Below are positions 22,630 to 35,600 of a DNA stretch of 64,000 bases, piece after piece. A model generated the notes under the pieces. That model saw nothing but the letters and a program-made list of their open reading frames with translations. It was not told the origin of the DNA and did not search any database. The DNA is taken from NCBI GenBank assembly GCA_039000515.1, contig JBCFYV010000001.1:64208621-64272620 (forward strand), read 5' to 3'. This DNA comes from Timema cristinae (taxonomy: Eukaryota > Arthropoda > Insecta > Phasmatodea > Timematidae). Every line of letters begins with the position of its first letter. Positions within the stretch are counted from its first letter, which is position 1. The translations under genes were made by a program, and so were the position numbers.

Positions 22630-23590
22630 CATTCAAGTAGCTGTTAGACAAGGTTGTGTTAAGTCTCCATGTTTGTTTTAGGTGTATGAGGAGTGTGTGT
22701 GAAGACGCAGTTGGTGTACTAATGGACAATGTAAATGTGAGAGTGCTGCTATATCCATAAGATGCCTATTAATGGCTGAGAGCGGAAGTAACTTGCAGAA
22801 TGCTTTAAATCGTGAGTGTGGCAACAAAGAGAATGGATTTTCATAAAAATGTCTCTAAAACCATGGTAATGGTTTGTGATAAGGACAGATCGGGAAATGA
22901 TTGTCAACTTAGTATAAATGGTGAACTGTTAGAACAAGTGAATGATTTTATGTATCTGAGCAGAATTTTCCTTAAAAACTGAAAGATAGATGGTAAAATC
23001 AACAGACAGGTGAGTGATTGCATCTTGAAGAGTAGTTGTATTTATGTGAACTATTCCAAATAATGAAGTAGTATCAAGAGACAAAGATGGCAGTAAATAA
23101 AAGTGTGCTCACACCAACATTGTCTGATGGATGTGAAGTGTGAGTTTGTCAGAAGAAACACAAGAGCAAGGTGAATGTTGGTTGGAATGAGATATCTAAG
23201 AAATGTTTATGGAAAAACTTGTCAGGACAGAGATAGCAATGAATGGGTGCTAAAGGAGTGCGGTTTGAAAGGGAATCCAAATTGAATAGGTCAATGTGAA
23301 AGAAGCGTGTTACAGTGGTTTGTGAATGTTGAGCGTATGAGTGTGGATCGAGTGATGGAGCAAATATATGAAGGTAGAGTGTGTGTGTGGATCAAAAGGA
23401 AGAGGTAAGACTTGGTTAGATGAATGTGTGAAAAAGACAAACATTAAGAGTTTTAAGAATAAAAGAGCATGTGTGACTCGGTGTATGGATGTTGTTGAAG
23501 CGAAGGGAATTTCCAAGGATAGGGAAGTGTGGAGAAAGTTAGTGAGGAATGGATTAAGTCCATGGTTGATGTTTTTTTTAGCTATATGCA
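22630..23590 (+). mobile_element. Decayed LINE, RT and C-terminal region
   Basis: The plus strand shows broken LINE text in order: VRQGCVKSPCLF (about 22645-22680, the QGxxxSPxLF block of RT), SKTMVMVCDKDRSG and LSINGELLEQVNDFMYL (about 22855-22960). Weaker C-terminal blocks follow up to EGRVCVWIKRK and an EAKGISKDREVWRKLVRNGL segment (23498-23560). The catalytic YADD box is lost. It lies antisense in the IFT20 intron. Confidence 0.75.
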
Positions 23591-23604
23591 CAGTTTCTTG
23601 AGAT

Positions 23605-23775
23605 TATATTTATAGGTATACCCGCATTTACATGGAGGGCGAATATAAAACCATTTTGGAAAAACCACCCTCAGTACACTCGATCGAGATTCGAACCTCG
23701 ATATCCCTGTCATCAGCAGTCTAGTCTACTGCGAGAGTAGCACCTTAGACCATGCAGCCATCAAAGCAGGTAAGA
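23605..23775 (-). mobile_element. tRNA-derived SINE, family 3
   Basis: On - the A box region is TGGCTGCATGGTCTAAGGTG (23741-23760) and the B box is GGTTCGAATC (23688-23697). The body GGGTGGTTTTTCC..AATGGTTTT and CCTCCATGTAAATGCGGGT is shared with the SINE at 35981. The 3' end with the AGTAAGAC tail is missing here. Confidence 0.75.
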
Positions 23776-24500
23776 ATATATTTCAGGGGTTGTCCTGAAA
23801 TTATGAGATATAAATTATAATAAGGAGTTTTGTATTGTCCTGCTGCTACCCGCTTTCTCAGTCATTGAAGTTAGTGCAGAATCATGACTAAAATTGTATG
23901 TTAAAATCTTTTGAAGTGGAGCATAGCCCTTAAAGGAAAGTCAAATGAACCATTGATAGTAAATGTTTTATTAATTTATAAAATGTGGGTTAGATGTCCT
24001 GGAAGAATTATGTTGCATTTCACAAAATATGAAGCACAGGATGGTCAAAGAAGGTGATCGCATAGCTTTGCAAGCCCTCTATTACAATCTGGATCTAGTT
24101 AAAGTAAAAATAAAGAGAGATAAAGTGTCTGATAGCTAAATTGATGAAAAAAGATTAAAGATGGTTATCTTATTACAAAAATATAATTCAGAAAAATTAT
24201 GTATTTAAATTGCAAAATAAAAACGTAGGGTCATAATTTTAATGCATATGGCCAAACTTGTAAAAGGGCAGGGTATTTTGTAATCAAATCCTTTATATAG
24301 AACTTGCAGCTGTAGTAAAGAGGATTAATTGGTGAAGTCAGCTCTACCATTATGTAGCTTCACAAAAAAAAACAGCAATAGCAAGCTTTAAACCAATCAC
24401 AACATCTGCAATACCCGCCCATAAAACTTGGAATAACTTCAGCTATACTTTTTCTGTGTAAAATCAGCTTAGGACATACAACCAACTCAACCAGTGTACA

Positions 24501-27500
24501 TGAGTCTACATCGTGAGATACTAGCAGACACCTACATCTAGAGGTGTGTGTGCATGAGTCTACATCGTGAGATACTAGCAGACTGCTACATCTAGAGGTG
24601 TGTGTGCATGAGTCTACATCGTGAGATACTAGCAGACTGCTACATCTAGAGGTGTGTGTGCATGAGTTACATCGTGAGATACTAGCAGACCTACATCTAG
24701 AGTGTGTGTGTGTGTCATGAGTCTACATCGTGAGATACTAGCAGACTGCTACATCTAGAGGTGGTGTGTGTGCATGAGTCTACATCGTGAGATACTAGCA
24801 GACTGCTACATCTAGAGGTGTGTGTGCATGAGTCTACATCGTGAGATACTAGCAGACTGCTACATCTAGAGGTGTGTGTGCATGAGTCTACATCGTGAGA
24901 TACTAGCAGACTGCTACATCTAGAGGTGTGTGTGTGACATGAGTCTACATCGTGAGATACTAGCAGACTGCTACATCTAGAGGTGTGTGTGCATGAGTCT
25001 ACATCGTGAGATACTAGCAGACTGCTACATCTAGAGGTGTGTGTGTGCATGAGTCTACATCGTGAGATACTAGCAGACTGCTACAGCTAGAGGTGTGTGT
25101 GCATGAGTCTACAAAGTGAGATACTAGCAGACAGCTACATCTAGAGGTGTGTGTGCATGAGTCTACATCGTGAGATACTAGCAGACACCTACATCTAGAG
25201 GTGTGTGTGCATGAGTCTACATCGTGAGATACTAGCAGACTGCTACATCTAGAGGTGTGTGTGCATGAGTCTACATCGTGAGATACTAGCAGACACTACA
25301 TCTAGAGGTGTGTGTGCATGAGTCTACATCGTGAGATACTAGCAGACACTACATCTAGAGGTGTGTGTGCATGAGTCTACATCGTGAGATACTAGCAGAC
25401 TGCTACATCTAGAGGTGTGTGTGCATGAGTCTACATCGTGAGATACTAGCAGACTGCTACATCTAGAGGTGTGTGTGCATGAGTCTACATCGTGAGATAC
25501 TAGCAGACACTACATCTAGAGGTGTGTGTGCATGAGTCTACATCGTGAGATACTAGCAGACACTACATCTAGAGGTGTGTGTGCATGAGTCTACATCGTG
25601 AGATACTAGCAGACACTGCTACATCTAGAGGTGTGTGTGCATGAGTCTACATCGTGAGATACTAGCAGACTGCTACATCTAGAGGTGTGTGTGCATGAGT
25701 CTACATCGTGAGATACTAGCAGACTAGCTACATCTAGAGGTGTGTGTGCATGAGTCTACATCGTGAGATACTAGCAGACTGCTACATCTAGAGGTGTGTG
25801 TGCATGAGTCTACATCGTGAGATACTAGCAGACTGCTACATCTAGAGGTGTGTGTGCATGAGTCTACATCGTGAGATACTAGCAGACTGCTACATCTAGA
25901 GGTGTTGTGTGCATGAGTCTACATCGTGAGATACTAGCAGACTGCTACATCTAGAGGTGTGTGTGCATGAGTCTACATCGTGAGATACTAGCAGACAGCT
26001 ACATCTAGAGGTGTGTGTGCATGAGTCTACATCGTGAGATACTAGCAGACACTACATCTAGAGGTGTGTGTGCATGAGTCTACATCGTGAGATACTAGCA
26101 GACAGCTACATCTAGAGGTGTGTGTGCATGAGTCTACATCGTGAGATACTAGCAGACTGCTACATCTAGAGTGTGTGTGTGCATGAGTCTACATCGTGAG
26201 ATACTAGCAGACTGCTACATCTAGAGGTGTGTGTGCATGAGTCTACATCGTGAGATACTAGCAGACAGCTACATCTAGAGGTGTGTGTGCATGAGTCTAC
26301 ATCGTGAGATACTAGCAGACAGCTACATCTAGAGGTGTGTGTGCATGAGTCTACATCGTGAGATACTAGCAGACCTACATCTAGAGGTGTGTGTGCATGA
26401 GTCTACATCGTGAGATACTAGCAGACTGCTACATCTAGAGGTGTGTGTGCATGAGTCTACATCGTGAGATACTAGCAGACAGCTACATCTAGAGGTGTGT
26501 GTGCATGAGTCTACATCGTGAGATACTAGCAGACGCTACATCTAGAGGTGTGTGTGCATGAGTCTACATCGTGAGATACTAGCAGACACTACATCTAGAG
26601 GTGTGTGTGCATGAGTCTACATCGTGAGATACTAGCAGACTGCTACATCTAGAGGTGTGTGTGCATGAGTCTACATCGTGAGATACTAGCAGACTGCTAC
26701 ATCTAGAGGTGTGTGTGCATGAGTCTACATCGTGAGATACTAGCAGACTGCTACATCTAGAGGTGTGTGTGTGCATGAGTCTACATCGTGAGATACTAGC
26801 AGACTGCTACATCTAGAGGTGTGTGTGCATGAGTCTACATCGTGAGATTACTAGCAGACACCTACATCTAGAGGTGTGTGTGTGCATGAGTCTACATCGT
26901 GAGATACTAGCAGACACCTACATCTAGATGGTGTGTGTGCATGAGTCTACATCGTGATGATACTAGCAGACTGCTACATCTAGAGGTGTGTGTGCATGAG
27001 TCTACATCGTGAGATACTAGCAGACTGCTACATCTAGAGTGTGGTGTGGTGCATGAGTCTACATCGTGAGATACTAGCAGACACCTACATCTAGAGGTGT
27101 GTGTGCATGAGTCTACATCGTGAGATACTAGCAGACTGCTACATCTAGAGGTGTGTGTGCATGAGTCTACATCGTGAGATACTAGCAGACTGCTACATCT
27201 AGAGGTGTGTGTGCATGAGTCTACATCGTGAGATACTAGCAGACTGCTACATCTAGAGGTGTGTGTGCATGAGTCTACATCGTGAGATACTAGCAGACGC
27301 TACATCTAGAGGTGTGTGTGTGCATGAGTCTACATCGTGAGATACTAGCAGACTGCTACATCTAGAGGTGTGTGTTGCATGAGTCTACATCGTGAGATAC
27401 TAGCAGACGCTACATCTACGTAGGTGTGTGTGTGCATGAGTCTACATCGTGAGATACTAGCAGACTGCTACATCTAGAGGTGTGTGTGCATGAGTCTACA

Positions 27501-29418
27501 TCGTGAGATACTAGCAGACTGCTACATCTAGAGGTGTGTGTGCATGAGTCTACATCGTGAGATACTAGCAGACTGCTACATCTAGAGGTGTGTGTGCATG
27601 AGTCTACATCGTGAGATACTAGCAGACTGCTACATCTAGAGTGTGTGTGTTGTGCATGAGTCTACATCGTGAGATACTAGCAGACTGCTACATCTAGAGG
27701 TGTGTGTGCATGAGTCTACATCGTGAGATACTAGCAGACTGCTACATCTAGAGGTGTGTGTGTGCATGAGTCTACATCGTGAGATACTAGCAGACTGCTA
27801 CATCTAGAGGTGTGTGTGTGCATGAGTCTACATCGTGAGATACTAGCAGACTGCTACATCTAGAGGTGTGTGTGCATGAGTCTACATCGTGAGATACTAG
27901 CAGACTGCTACATCTAATTGTGTGTGTGTGTGCATGAGTCTACATCGTGAGATACTAGCAGACTGCTACATCTAGAGGTGTGTGTGTGTGCATGAGTCTA
28001 CATCGTGAGATACTAGCAGACAGCTACATCTAGAGGTGTGTGTGCATGAGTCTACATCGTGAGATACTAAGAGTGGCTGCTACATTCTAGAGGATGGTGT
28101 GTGTGCATGAGTCTACATCGTGAGATACTAGCAGACTGCTACATCTAGAGGTGTGTGTGCATGAGTCTACATCGTGAGATACTAGCAGACTGCTACATCT
28201 AGAGGTGTGTGTACATGAGTCTACATCGTGAGATACTAGCAGACTGCTACATCTAGAGGTGTGTGTGCATGAGTCTACATCGTGAGATACTAGCAGACTG
28301 CTACATCTAGAGGTGTGTGTGCATGAGTCTACATCGTGAGATACTAGCAGACTGCTACATCTAGAGGTGTGTGTGTGTGTGTGCATGAGTCAACATCGTG
28401 AGATACTAGCAGACTGCTACATCTAGAGGTGTGTGTGCATGAGTCTACATCGTGAGATACTAGCAGACTGCTACATCTAGAGGTGTGTGTGCATTAGTCT
28501 ACATCGTGAGATACTAGCAGACTGCTACATCTAGAGTGTGTGGTGTGTGTGCATGAGTCTACATCGTGAGATACTAGCAGACTGCTACATCTAGAGGTTT
28601 TGTGTGCATGAGTCTACATCGTGAGATACTAGCAGACTGCTACATCTAGAGGTGTGTGTGCATGAGTCTACATCGTGAGATACTAGCAGACACCTACATC
28701 TAGAGGTGTGTGTGCATGAGTCTACATCGTGAGATACTAGCAGACTGCTACATCTAGAGGTGTGTGTGCATGAGTCTACATCGTGAGATACTAGCAGACT
28801 GCTACATCTAGAGGTGTGTGTGTGCATGAGTCTACAGCGTGAGATACTAGCAGACAGCTACATCTAGAGGTGTGGTGTGTGCATGAGTCTACATCGTGAG
28901 ATACTAGCAGACACTACATCTAGAGGTGTGTGTGTGTGCATGAGTCTACATCGTGAGATACTAGCAGACACCTACATCTAGAGGTGTGTGTGCATGAGTC
29001 TACATCGTGAGATACTAGCAGACTGCTACATCTAGAGGTGTGTGTGCATGAGTCTACATCGTGAGATACTAGCAGACACCTACATCTAGAGGTGTGTGTG
29101 TGTGTGCATGAGTCTACATCGTGAGATACTAGCAGACACCTACATCTAGAGGTGTGTGTGGCATGAGTCTACATCGTGAGATACTAGCAGACTGCTACAT
29201 CTAGAGTGTGTGTTGTGTGCATGAGTCTACATCGTGAGATACTAGCAGACACCTACATCTAGAGGTGTGTGTGCATGAGTCTACATCGTGAGATACTAGC
29301 AGACACCTACATCTAGAGGTGTGTGTGCATGAGTCTACATCGTGAGATACTAGCAGACTGCTACATCTAGAGGTGTGTGTGTGCATGAGTCTACATCGTG
29401 AGATACTAGCAGACACCT
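24501..29418. repeat. 54-bp minisatellite in the IFT20 intron
   Basis: About 92 copies of a 54-bp unit containing GAGTCTACATCGTGAGATAC, TAGCAGACTGCTACATCTAG and a GTGTGTGTG stretch. The GT run varies in length and the AGACTGCTAC junction has recurrent short variants (AGACACCTAC, AGACACTAC, AGACAGCTAC), so the array has mixed-length units. Because 54 is a multiple of three, - strand frames stay open as an 18-residue repeat (HTSRCSSLLVSHDVDSCT). These are not genes. Confidence 0.97.
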
Positions 29419-29619
29419 AAAGTAGACCCGAATATTGAGTATGATCCCTGTATCTATACAGCAGAAGTGTTTTGATTCTAGGTAATTTTATTTGTAAATT
29501 TAGTATTATTAAATTTGTCACCCTTTGTCCAAAGAATTACACCCTTACTGGCGCAAGTATACCACACAATGTGTGAATATGTACAAGCAGTATGATAAAC
29601 TTTCAATATGATGATTTAT

Positions 29620-31733
29620 AAAATGAAACAAGATTAGACCAGTACAAACCTGGCACTGTTGCTGCTCAGCTTCTCTTTGTTTGGTCACACACTTTATAGA
29701 ATGAAACAAGATTAGACCGGTACAAACCTGGCACTGATGCTGCTCAGCTTCTCTTTGTTTGGTCACACACTTTATAGAATGAAACAAGATTAGACCGGTA
29801 CAAACCTGGCACTGTTGCTGCTCAGCTTCTCTTTGTTTGGTCACACACTTTATAGAATGAAACAAGATTAGACCGGTACAAACCTGGCACTGTTGCTGCT
29901 CAGCTTCTCTTTGTTTGGTCACACACTTTATAGAATGAAACAAGATTAGACCAGTACAAACCTGGCACTGTTGCTGCTCAGCTTCTCTTTGTTTGGTCAC
30001 ACACTTTATAGAATGAAACAAGATTAGACCAGTACAAACCTGGCACTGTTGCTGCTCAACTTCTCTTTGTTTGGTCACACACTTTATAGAATGAAACAAG
30101 ATTAGACCGGTACAAACCTGGCACTGTTGCTGCTCAGCTTCTCTTTGTTTGGTCACACACTTTATAGAATGAAACAAGATTAGACCAGTACAAACCTGGC
30201 ACTGTTGCTGCTCAGCTTCTCTTTGTTTGGTCACACACTTTATAGAATGAAACAAGATTAGACCGGTACAAACCTGGCACTGTTGCTGCTCAGCTTCTCT
30301 TTGTTTGGTCACACACTTTATAGAATGAAACAAGATTAGACCGGTACAAACCTGGCACTGTTGCTGCTCAGCTTCTCTTTGTTTGGTCACACACTTTATA
30401 GAATGAAACAAGATTAGACCAGTACAAACCTGGCACTGTTGCTGCTCAGCTTCTCTTTGTTTGGTCACACACTTTATAGAATGAAACAAGATTAGACCAG
30501 TACAAACCTGGCACTGTTGCTGCTCAGCTTCTCTTTGTTTGGTCACACACTTTATAAAATGAAACAAGATTAGACCGGTACAAACCTGGCACTGTTGCTG
30601 CTCAGCTTATCTTTGTTTGGTCACACACTTTATAGAATGAAACAAGATTAGACCAGTACAAACCTGGCACTGATGCTGCTCAGCTTATCTTTGTTTGGTC
30701 ACACACTTTATAGAATGAAACAAGATTAGACCGGTACAAACCTGGCACTGTTGCTGCTCAGCTTCTCTTTGTTTGGTCACACACTTTATAGAATGAAACA
30801 AGGGAAACAAGATTAGACCGGTACAAACCTGGCACTGATGCTGCTCAACTTCTCTTTGTTTGGTCACACACTTTATAGAATGAAACAAGATTAGACCGGT
30901 ACAAACCTGGCACTGTTGCTGCTCAGCTTCTCTTTGTTTGGTCACACACTTTATAGAATGAAACAAGATTAGACCGTACAAACCTGGCACTGTTGCTGCT
31001 CAGCTTCTCTTTGTTTGGTCTCACACTTTATAGAATGAAACAAGATTAGACCAGTACAAACCTGGCACTGTTGCTGCTCAGCTTCTCTTTGTTTGGTCAC
31101 ACACTTTATAGAATGAAACAAGATTAGACCGGTACAAACCTGGCACTTTGCTGCTCAGCTTCTCTTTGTTTGGTCACACACTTTATAAAATGAAACAAGA
31201 TTAGACCAGTACAAACCTGGCACTGTTGCTGCTCAGCTTCTCTTTGTTTGGTCACACACTTTATAGAATGAAACAAGATTAGACCAGTACAAACCTGGCA
31301 CTGATGCTGCTCAGCTTATCTTTGTTTGGTCACACACTTTATAGAATGAAACAAGATTAGACCAGTACAAACCTGGCACTGTTGCTGCTCAGCTTCTCTT
31401 TGTTTGGTCACACACTTTATAGAATGAAACAAGATTAGACCAGTACAAACCTGGCACTGATGCTGCTCAGCTTCTCTTTGTTTGGTCACACACTTTATAA
31501 AATGAAACAAGATTAGACCGGTACAAACCTGGCACTGTTGCTGCTCAGCTTCTCTTTGTTTGGTCACACACTTTATAGAATGAAACAAGATTAGACCGGT
31601 ACAAACCTGGCACTGTTGCTGCTCAGCTTCTCTTTGTTTGGTCACACACTTTATAGAATGAAACAAGATTAGACCAGTACAAACCTGGCACTGTTGCTGC
31701 TCAGCTTCTCTTTGTTTGGTCACAGACTTTAGA
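29620..31733 (-). repeat. IFT20: 78-bp minisatellite built from the IFT20 exon-intron junction
   Basis: About 27 tandem copies. On - each unit contains TGACCAAACAAAGAGAAGC, TGAGCAGCAACAGTGCCAG and GTTTGTACTGGTCTAATC: the last ~49 nt of the IFT20 exon, its 5' splice site, and the first ~29 nt of the intron. The first unit is the real exon end, contiguous with the rest. Junctions fall at TCTA(T)AAAGT, where exon and intron text share a short similarity. Units are 26 codons long and most are open in the IFT20 frame. Some units differ by A/C variants (CAGTGCCAG kept throughout), and one has a 12-bp insertion near 30805. Confidence 0.95.
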
Positions 31734-31839
31734 AGATTACGAACACCGATGGCCTTTATCTTCTCTTTTTCCACTTCTTTAGCCAGGTTGTCGACAGTGT
31801 GGATAAAACCATCTGCGATTCTTTGAAATTCAGTTATTT
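31685..31839 (-). CDS. IFT20: IFT20, internal exon
   Basis: After a pyrimidine-rich acceptor ending TTTTTAG the exon reads [34 protein letters not shown] and [17 protein letters not shown], then meets the CAG|GTTTGT donor. This matches the IFT20 core (vertebrate proteins have AIGARNLLKS and AKQREAQQQQLQ at this place). The first two bases (AA) complete a codon begun in the previous exon. That earlier exon, encoding the N-terminal DPE.TQQT-type segment, was not found between 31840 and the end of the window. The gene may have another very long intron, or its start may lie outside. Confidence 0.93.
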
Positions 31840-31904
31840 CTAAAAAGGTTTGTAAAATGAAAACATTAAAGTCAATAAACTAAACCATTTTCTTATTTTG
31901 AATG

Positions 31905-32093
31905 ATTGTGGTCTATGAGAATGATGGAAATGAAGAATGTAGGAAAAAACACGGAAGGGAGGCCAAGAAAGAGATGGAAGGAGCAGATAACAGAAAGTGT
32001 GTAAGTGTGAGAAGAAGAATGGTGGAAGAGTAAAGGAATATGGAGGAATTTTACTAAAATGAACCGGCCACAGGCTGAAAATGGTGATGATGG

Positions 32094-32133
<40 letters not shown>

Positions 32134-32134
32134 A
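31905..32134 (+). mobile_element. LINE 3'-end fragment with (GAT)n tail
   Basis: In three frames the text reads EGRPRKRWKEQITESV, then EEEWWKSKGIWRNFTKMNRP, the end of a LINE reverse-transcriptase ORF (usual form GRPRKRW..). It is followed by a (GAT)n microsatellite at about 32084-32134 that serves as the 3' tail. Only the last ~180 bp of the element is present, a typical 5' truncation. Confidence 0.75.
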
Positions 32135-32615
32135 TGAGAGTCTTTATTAGCTCATGCTGCCCACAAGTTAAAGTATATTCAAATTGAGGTATATTAAGAG
32201 TTGTAGAACTTTTAAAAGACGTTCCCTTAGATTTTTCTATATTAATAGTAATATATAAGATTTTAGAATTATCCTATATACTAATGAGCCTATCAGAAGC
32301 CAAATGATCATCTCCACAAAACAAAAAGTTTCGGAAAAGGGTGCTATTCATGATCTAAGTACATTAACTACATTCAATACATGTCTCCTCTTGATGGGAT
32401 AATAAGTTATAGAGTTGGTCATTTTGGTTTCTGAAAAGTTCCTCATTGAATGAAAATATGGAGTTGATCTGTTTGGGTTTTGAGTGGCTCATTGAAGTGC
32501 TCTTTTGTTCTTTATCAAGATATACATTGAAATGTTATTGATTTTAAAATTATATTTAAAATTAAAATAATAATATTGTTAAATAATGCCCAACATAAGG
32601 TAGGATATTCTGGTA
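32135..32615. other. No feature recognised
   Basis: AT-rich sequence between the LINE tail and the piggyBac-like element. Parts resemble transposon text but I could not assign them. Confidence 0.4.
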
Positions 32616-35600
32616 TTAACCCTTCCCGTGCCATTTACGGAATATTCCGTCAATCAAAATTTGCTTCATGTGTCATTTACAATATATTCCTCCATGATCT
32701 AGTACACTTCACGTGTAATTAACGAAACATTCTCTAATGAACTAGTACACTTCACGTGTCATTAACGAAACATTCTGCCATGAACTAGTACACTTCAAGT
32801 GTAATTTAAAACATATTCCGCCATGAACTAGTACACTTCAAGTGTAATTTAAAACATATTCCGCCATGAACTAGTACACTTCACGTGTCATTAACGAAAC
32901 ATTCTCTCATGAACTAGTACACTTCAAGTGTAATTTACAACATATTCCGCCATGAACTAGTACACTTCAAGTGTAATTTACAACATATTCCGCCATGAAC
33001 TAGTACACTTCAAGTGTAATTTACAACATATTCCGCCATGAACTAGTACACTTCACGTGTCATTAACGAAACATTCTCTCATGAACTAGTACACTTCAAG
33101 TGTAATTTACAACATATTCCGCCATGAACTAGTACACTTCACGTGTCATTAACGAAACATTCTGCCATGAACTAGTACACTTCATGTGTCATTTACAACA
33201 TATTCCACATGAACTAGTACACTTCAAGTGTAATTTACAACATATTCCGCCATGAACTAGTACACTTCAGTGTCATTTAACAACATATCTCTCAAGATAC
33301 TAGTACACTTCACATGTAATTTACAACATATTCGCCATGAACTAGTACACTTCAAGTGTAATTTACAACATATTCACCATGAACTAGTACACTTCAGTGT
33401 CATTAACGAAACATTCTCCATGAACTAGTACACTTCAAGTGTAATTTACAACATATTCCCCATGAACTAGTACACTTCAAGTGTCATTTACAACATATTC
33501 CGCCATGACTAGTACACTTCAAGTGTCATTACAACATATTCCACCATGATCTAGTACACTTCAATGTAATTTACAACATATTCCGCCATGAACTAGTACA
33601 CTTCAAGTGTCATTTACAACATATTCCGCCATGAACTAGTACACTTCAAGTGTCATTAACGAAACATTCTCCATGAACTAGTACACTTCAAGTGTAATTT
33701 ACAACATATTCCGCCATGAACTAGTACACTTCAATGTAATTTACAACATATTCTGCCATGAACTAGTACACTTCAAGTGTCATTTACAACATATTCCACC
33801 ATGAACTAGTACACTTCAAGTGTCATTTAAACATATTCCACATGATCTAGTACACTCAATGTAATTTACACATTCCGCCATGAACTAGTACACTTCAAAT
33901 GTAATTTACAACATATTCCGCCATGAACTAGTACACTTCAGTGTCATTAACAAACATTTCCGCATGAACTAGTACACTTCAAGTGTAATTACAACATTCC
34001 GCCATGAACTAGTACACTTCAATGTAATTTACAACATATTCCGCCATGAACTAGTACACTTCAGTGTCATTACAAACATTCTCACATGAACTAGTACACT
34101 TCAAGTGTAATTTACAACATATTCTGCCATGAACTAGTACACTTCAAGTGTATTTACAACATTTCCGCCATGATCTAGTACACTTCAAGTGTATTTACAA
34201 CATATTCCACCATGAACTAGTACACTTCAAATGTATTACAACATATTCCCCATGAACTAGTACACTTCAAGTGTCATTTACAACATTTCCACATGATACT
34301 AGTACACTTAAAGTGTCAATTTACAACATATTCTGCCATGAACTAGTACACTTCAAGTGTAATTTACAACATATTCCACCATGAATCTAGTACACTTCAC
34401 ATGTAATTTACAACATATTCCCCATGATTAGTACACTTCACGTGTCATTATACAACACATTCCGCCATGATCTAGTACACTTAAAGTGTCATTAACGAAA
34501 CATTCTCTCCATGAACTAGTACACTTCACGTGTATTACAAACATTTCCGCCATGAACTAGTACACTTCAAGTGTAATTTACAACATATTCCGCCATGAAC
34601 TAGTACACTTCAAGTGTAATTTACAACATATTCCACCATGATCTAGTACACTTCACATGTAATTTACAACATATTCCCATAAATCTAGTACACTTCACGT
34701 GTCATTAACGAAACATTCTCTCATGAACTAGTACACTTCACGTGTCATTAAACATATTCTGCCATGAACTAGTACACTTCAATGTAATTTACAACATATT
34801 CCGCCATGAACTAGTACACTTCAAGTGTCATTTACAACATATTCCACCATGATCTAGTACACTTCACATGTAATTACAACAATTCCGCCATGAACTAGTA
34901 CACTTCAAGTGTAATTTACAACATATTCCGCCATGAACTAGTACACTTCAAGTGTCATTTACAACATATTCCGCCATGATCTAGTACACTTCACGTGTCA
35001 TTAATGAAATATTCCACACTCATATTTTTCTGTAAGTTCCAGAATATTTTGCGGATGGCCGCAGGCAACTGGAATAAAAGTATATTATAGTGTGTGAACT
35101 CGGAACTACATCATATCACTACGTAAACATTGTTAGGCGTTGCCAGACTGTTTTGACAGCACCTTGATCGTTTCCATGGTAAGTAAACAATGGAGACAGT
35201 GATCTTAGTGATTTTACAACAAGTGATGAAAATGAAGATATATTATCTATGAATTTATAGAGGGGGAGAATTCAAACCATATTGTATGTGAACATCCAGA
35301 AGCCGACAGGAAACCTATGTCCCACAAGTATACAGAGAAAGTCCTGTAATTTATTTTTATAAACATGCAAAGCTAAGCATTTCCTTCATCCAGTAGACTG
35401 TTTGGAAGCCTAACATAAAATAAAATATTCTAAATAGAATGCAAAGTGGACAGAGTGTATATTGACTTTGTTTAGAATTGTATGTTCATGTCAGATGACC
35501 AAAAGAACGGAACTCTGGAACTTCTTGAGGCAAACCATGGTGACATAATGATTGAAAAATATAAAATGTTTGTTTTTTCACTTCCACATAAGTAAAGTAA

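Larger units (their letters stand above)
22613..31684 (-). other. IFT20: IFT20 last intron (9.07 kb), minisatellite-filled
   Basis: The donor is CAG|GTTTGT at 31684 and the acceptor TTTCAG at 22613; both exons are in phase 0 at this junction. From 5' to 3' the intron holds the 78-bp donor-derived array, the 54-bp array, a SINE and a LINE fragment. About 7 kb of its 9.07 kb is minisatellite. I recognised nothing in 23780-24490 or 29420-29615. Confidence 0.9.

Noticed and set aside
24715..29416. Several minus-strand open frames with an 18-residue repeat
   Set aside because: Translation of the 54-bp intronic minisatellite; frames break wherever the GT run changes length.
29545..30567. 340-residue open frame in the 78-bp array as a stand-alone gene
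   Set aside because: It is intronic repeat copied from the IFT20 exon-intron junction. Only possible extension of IFT20 by alternative donors is considered.
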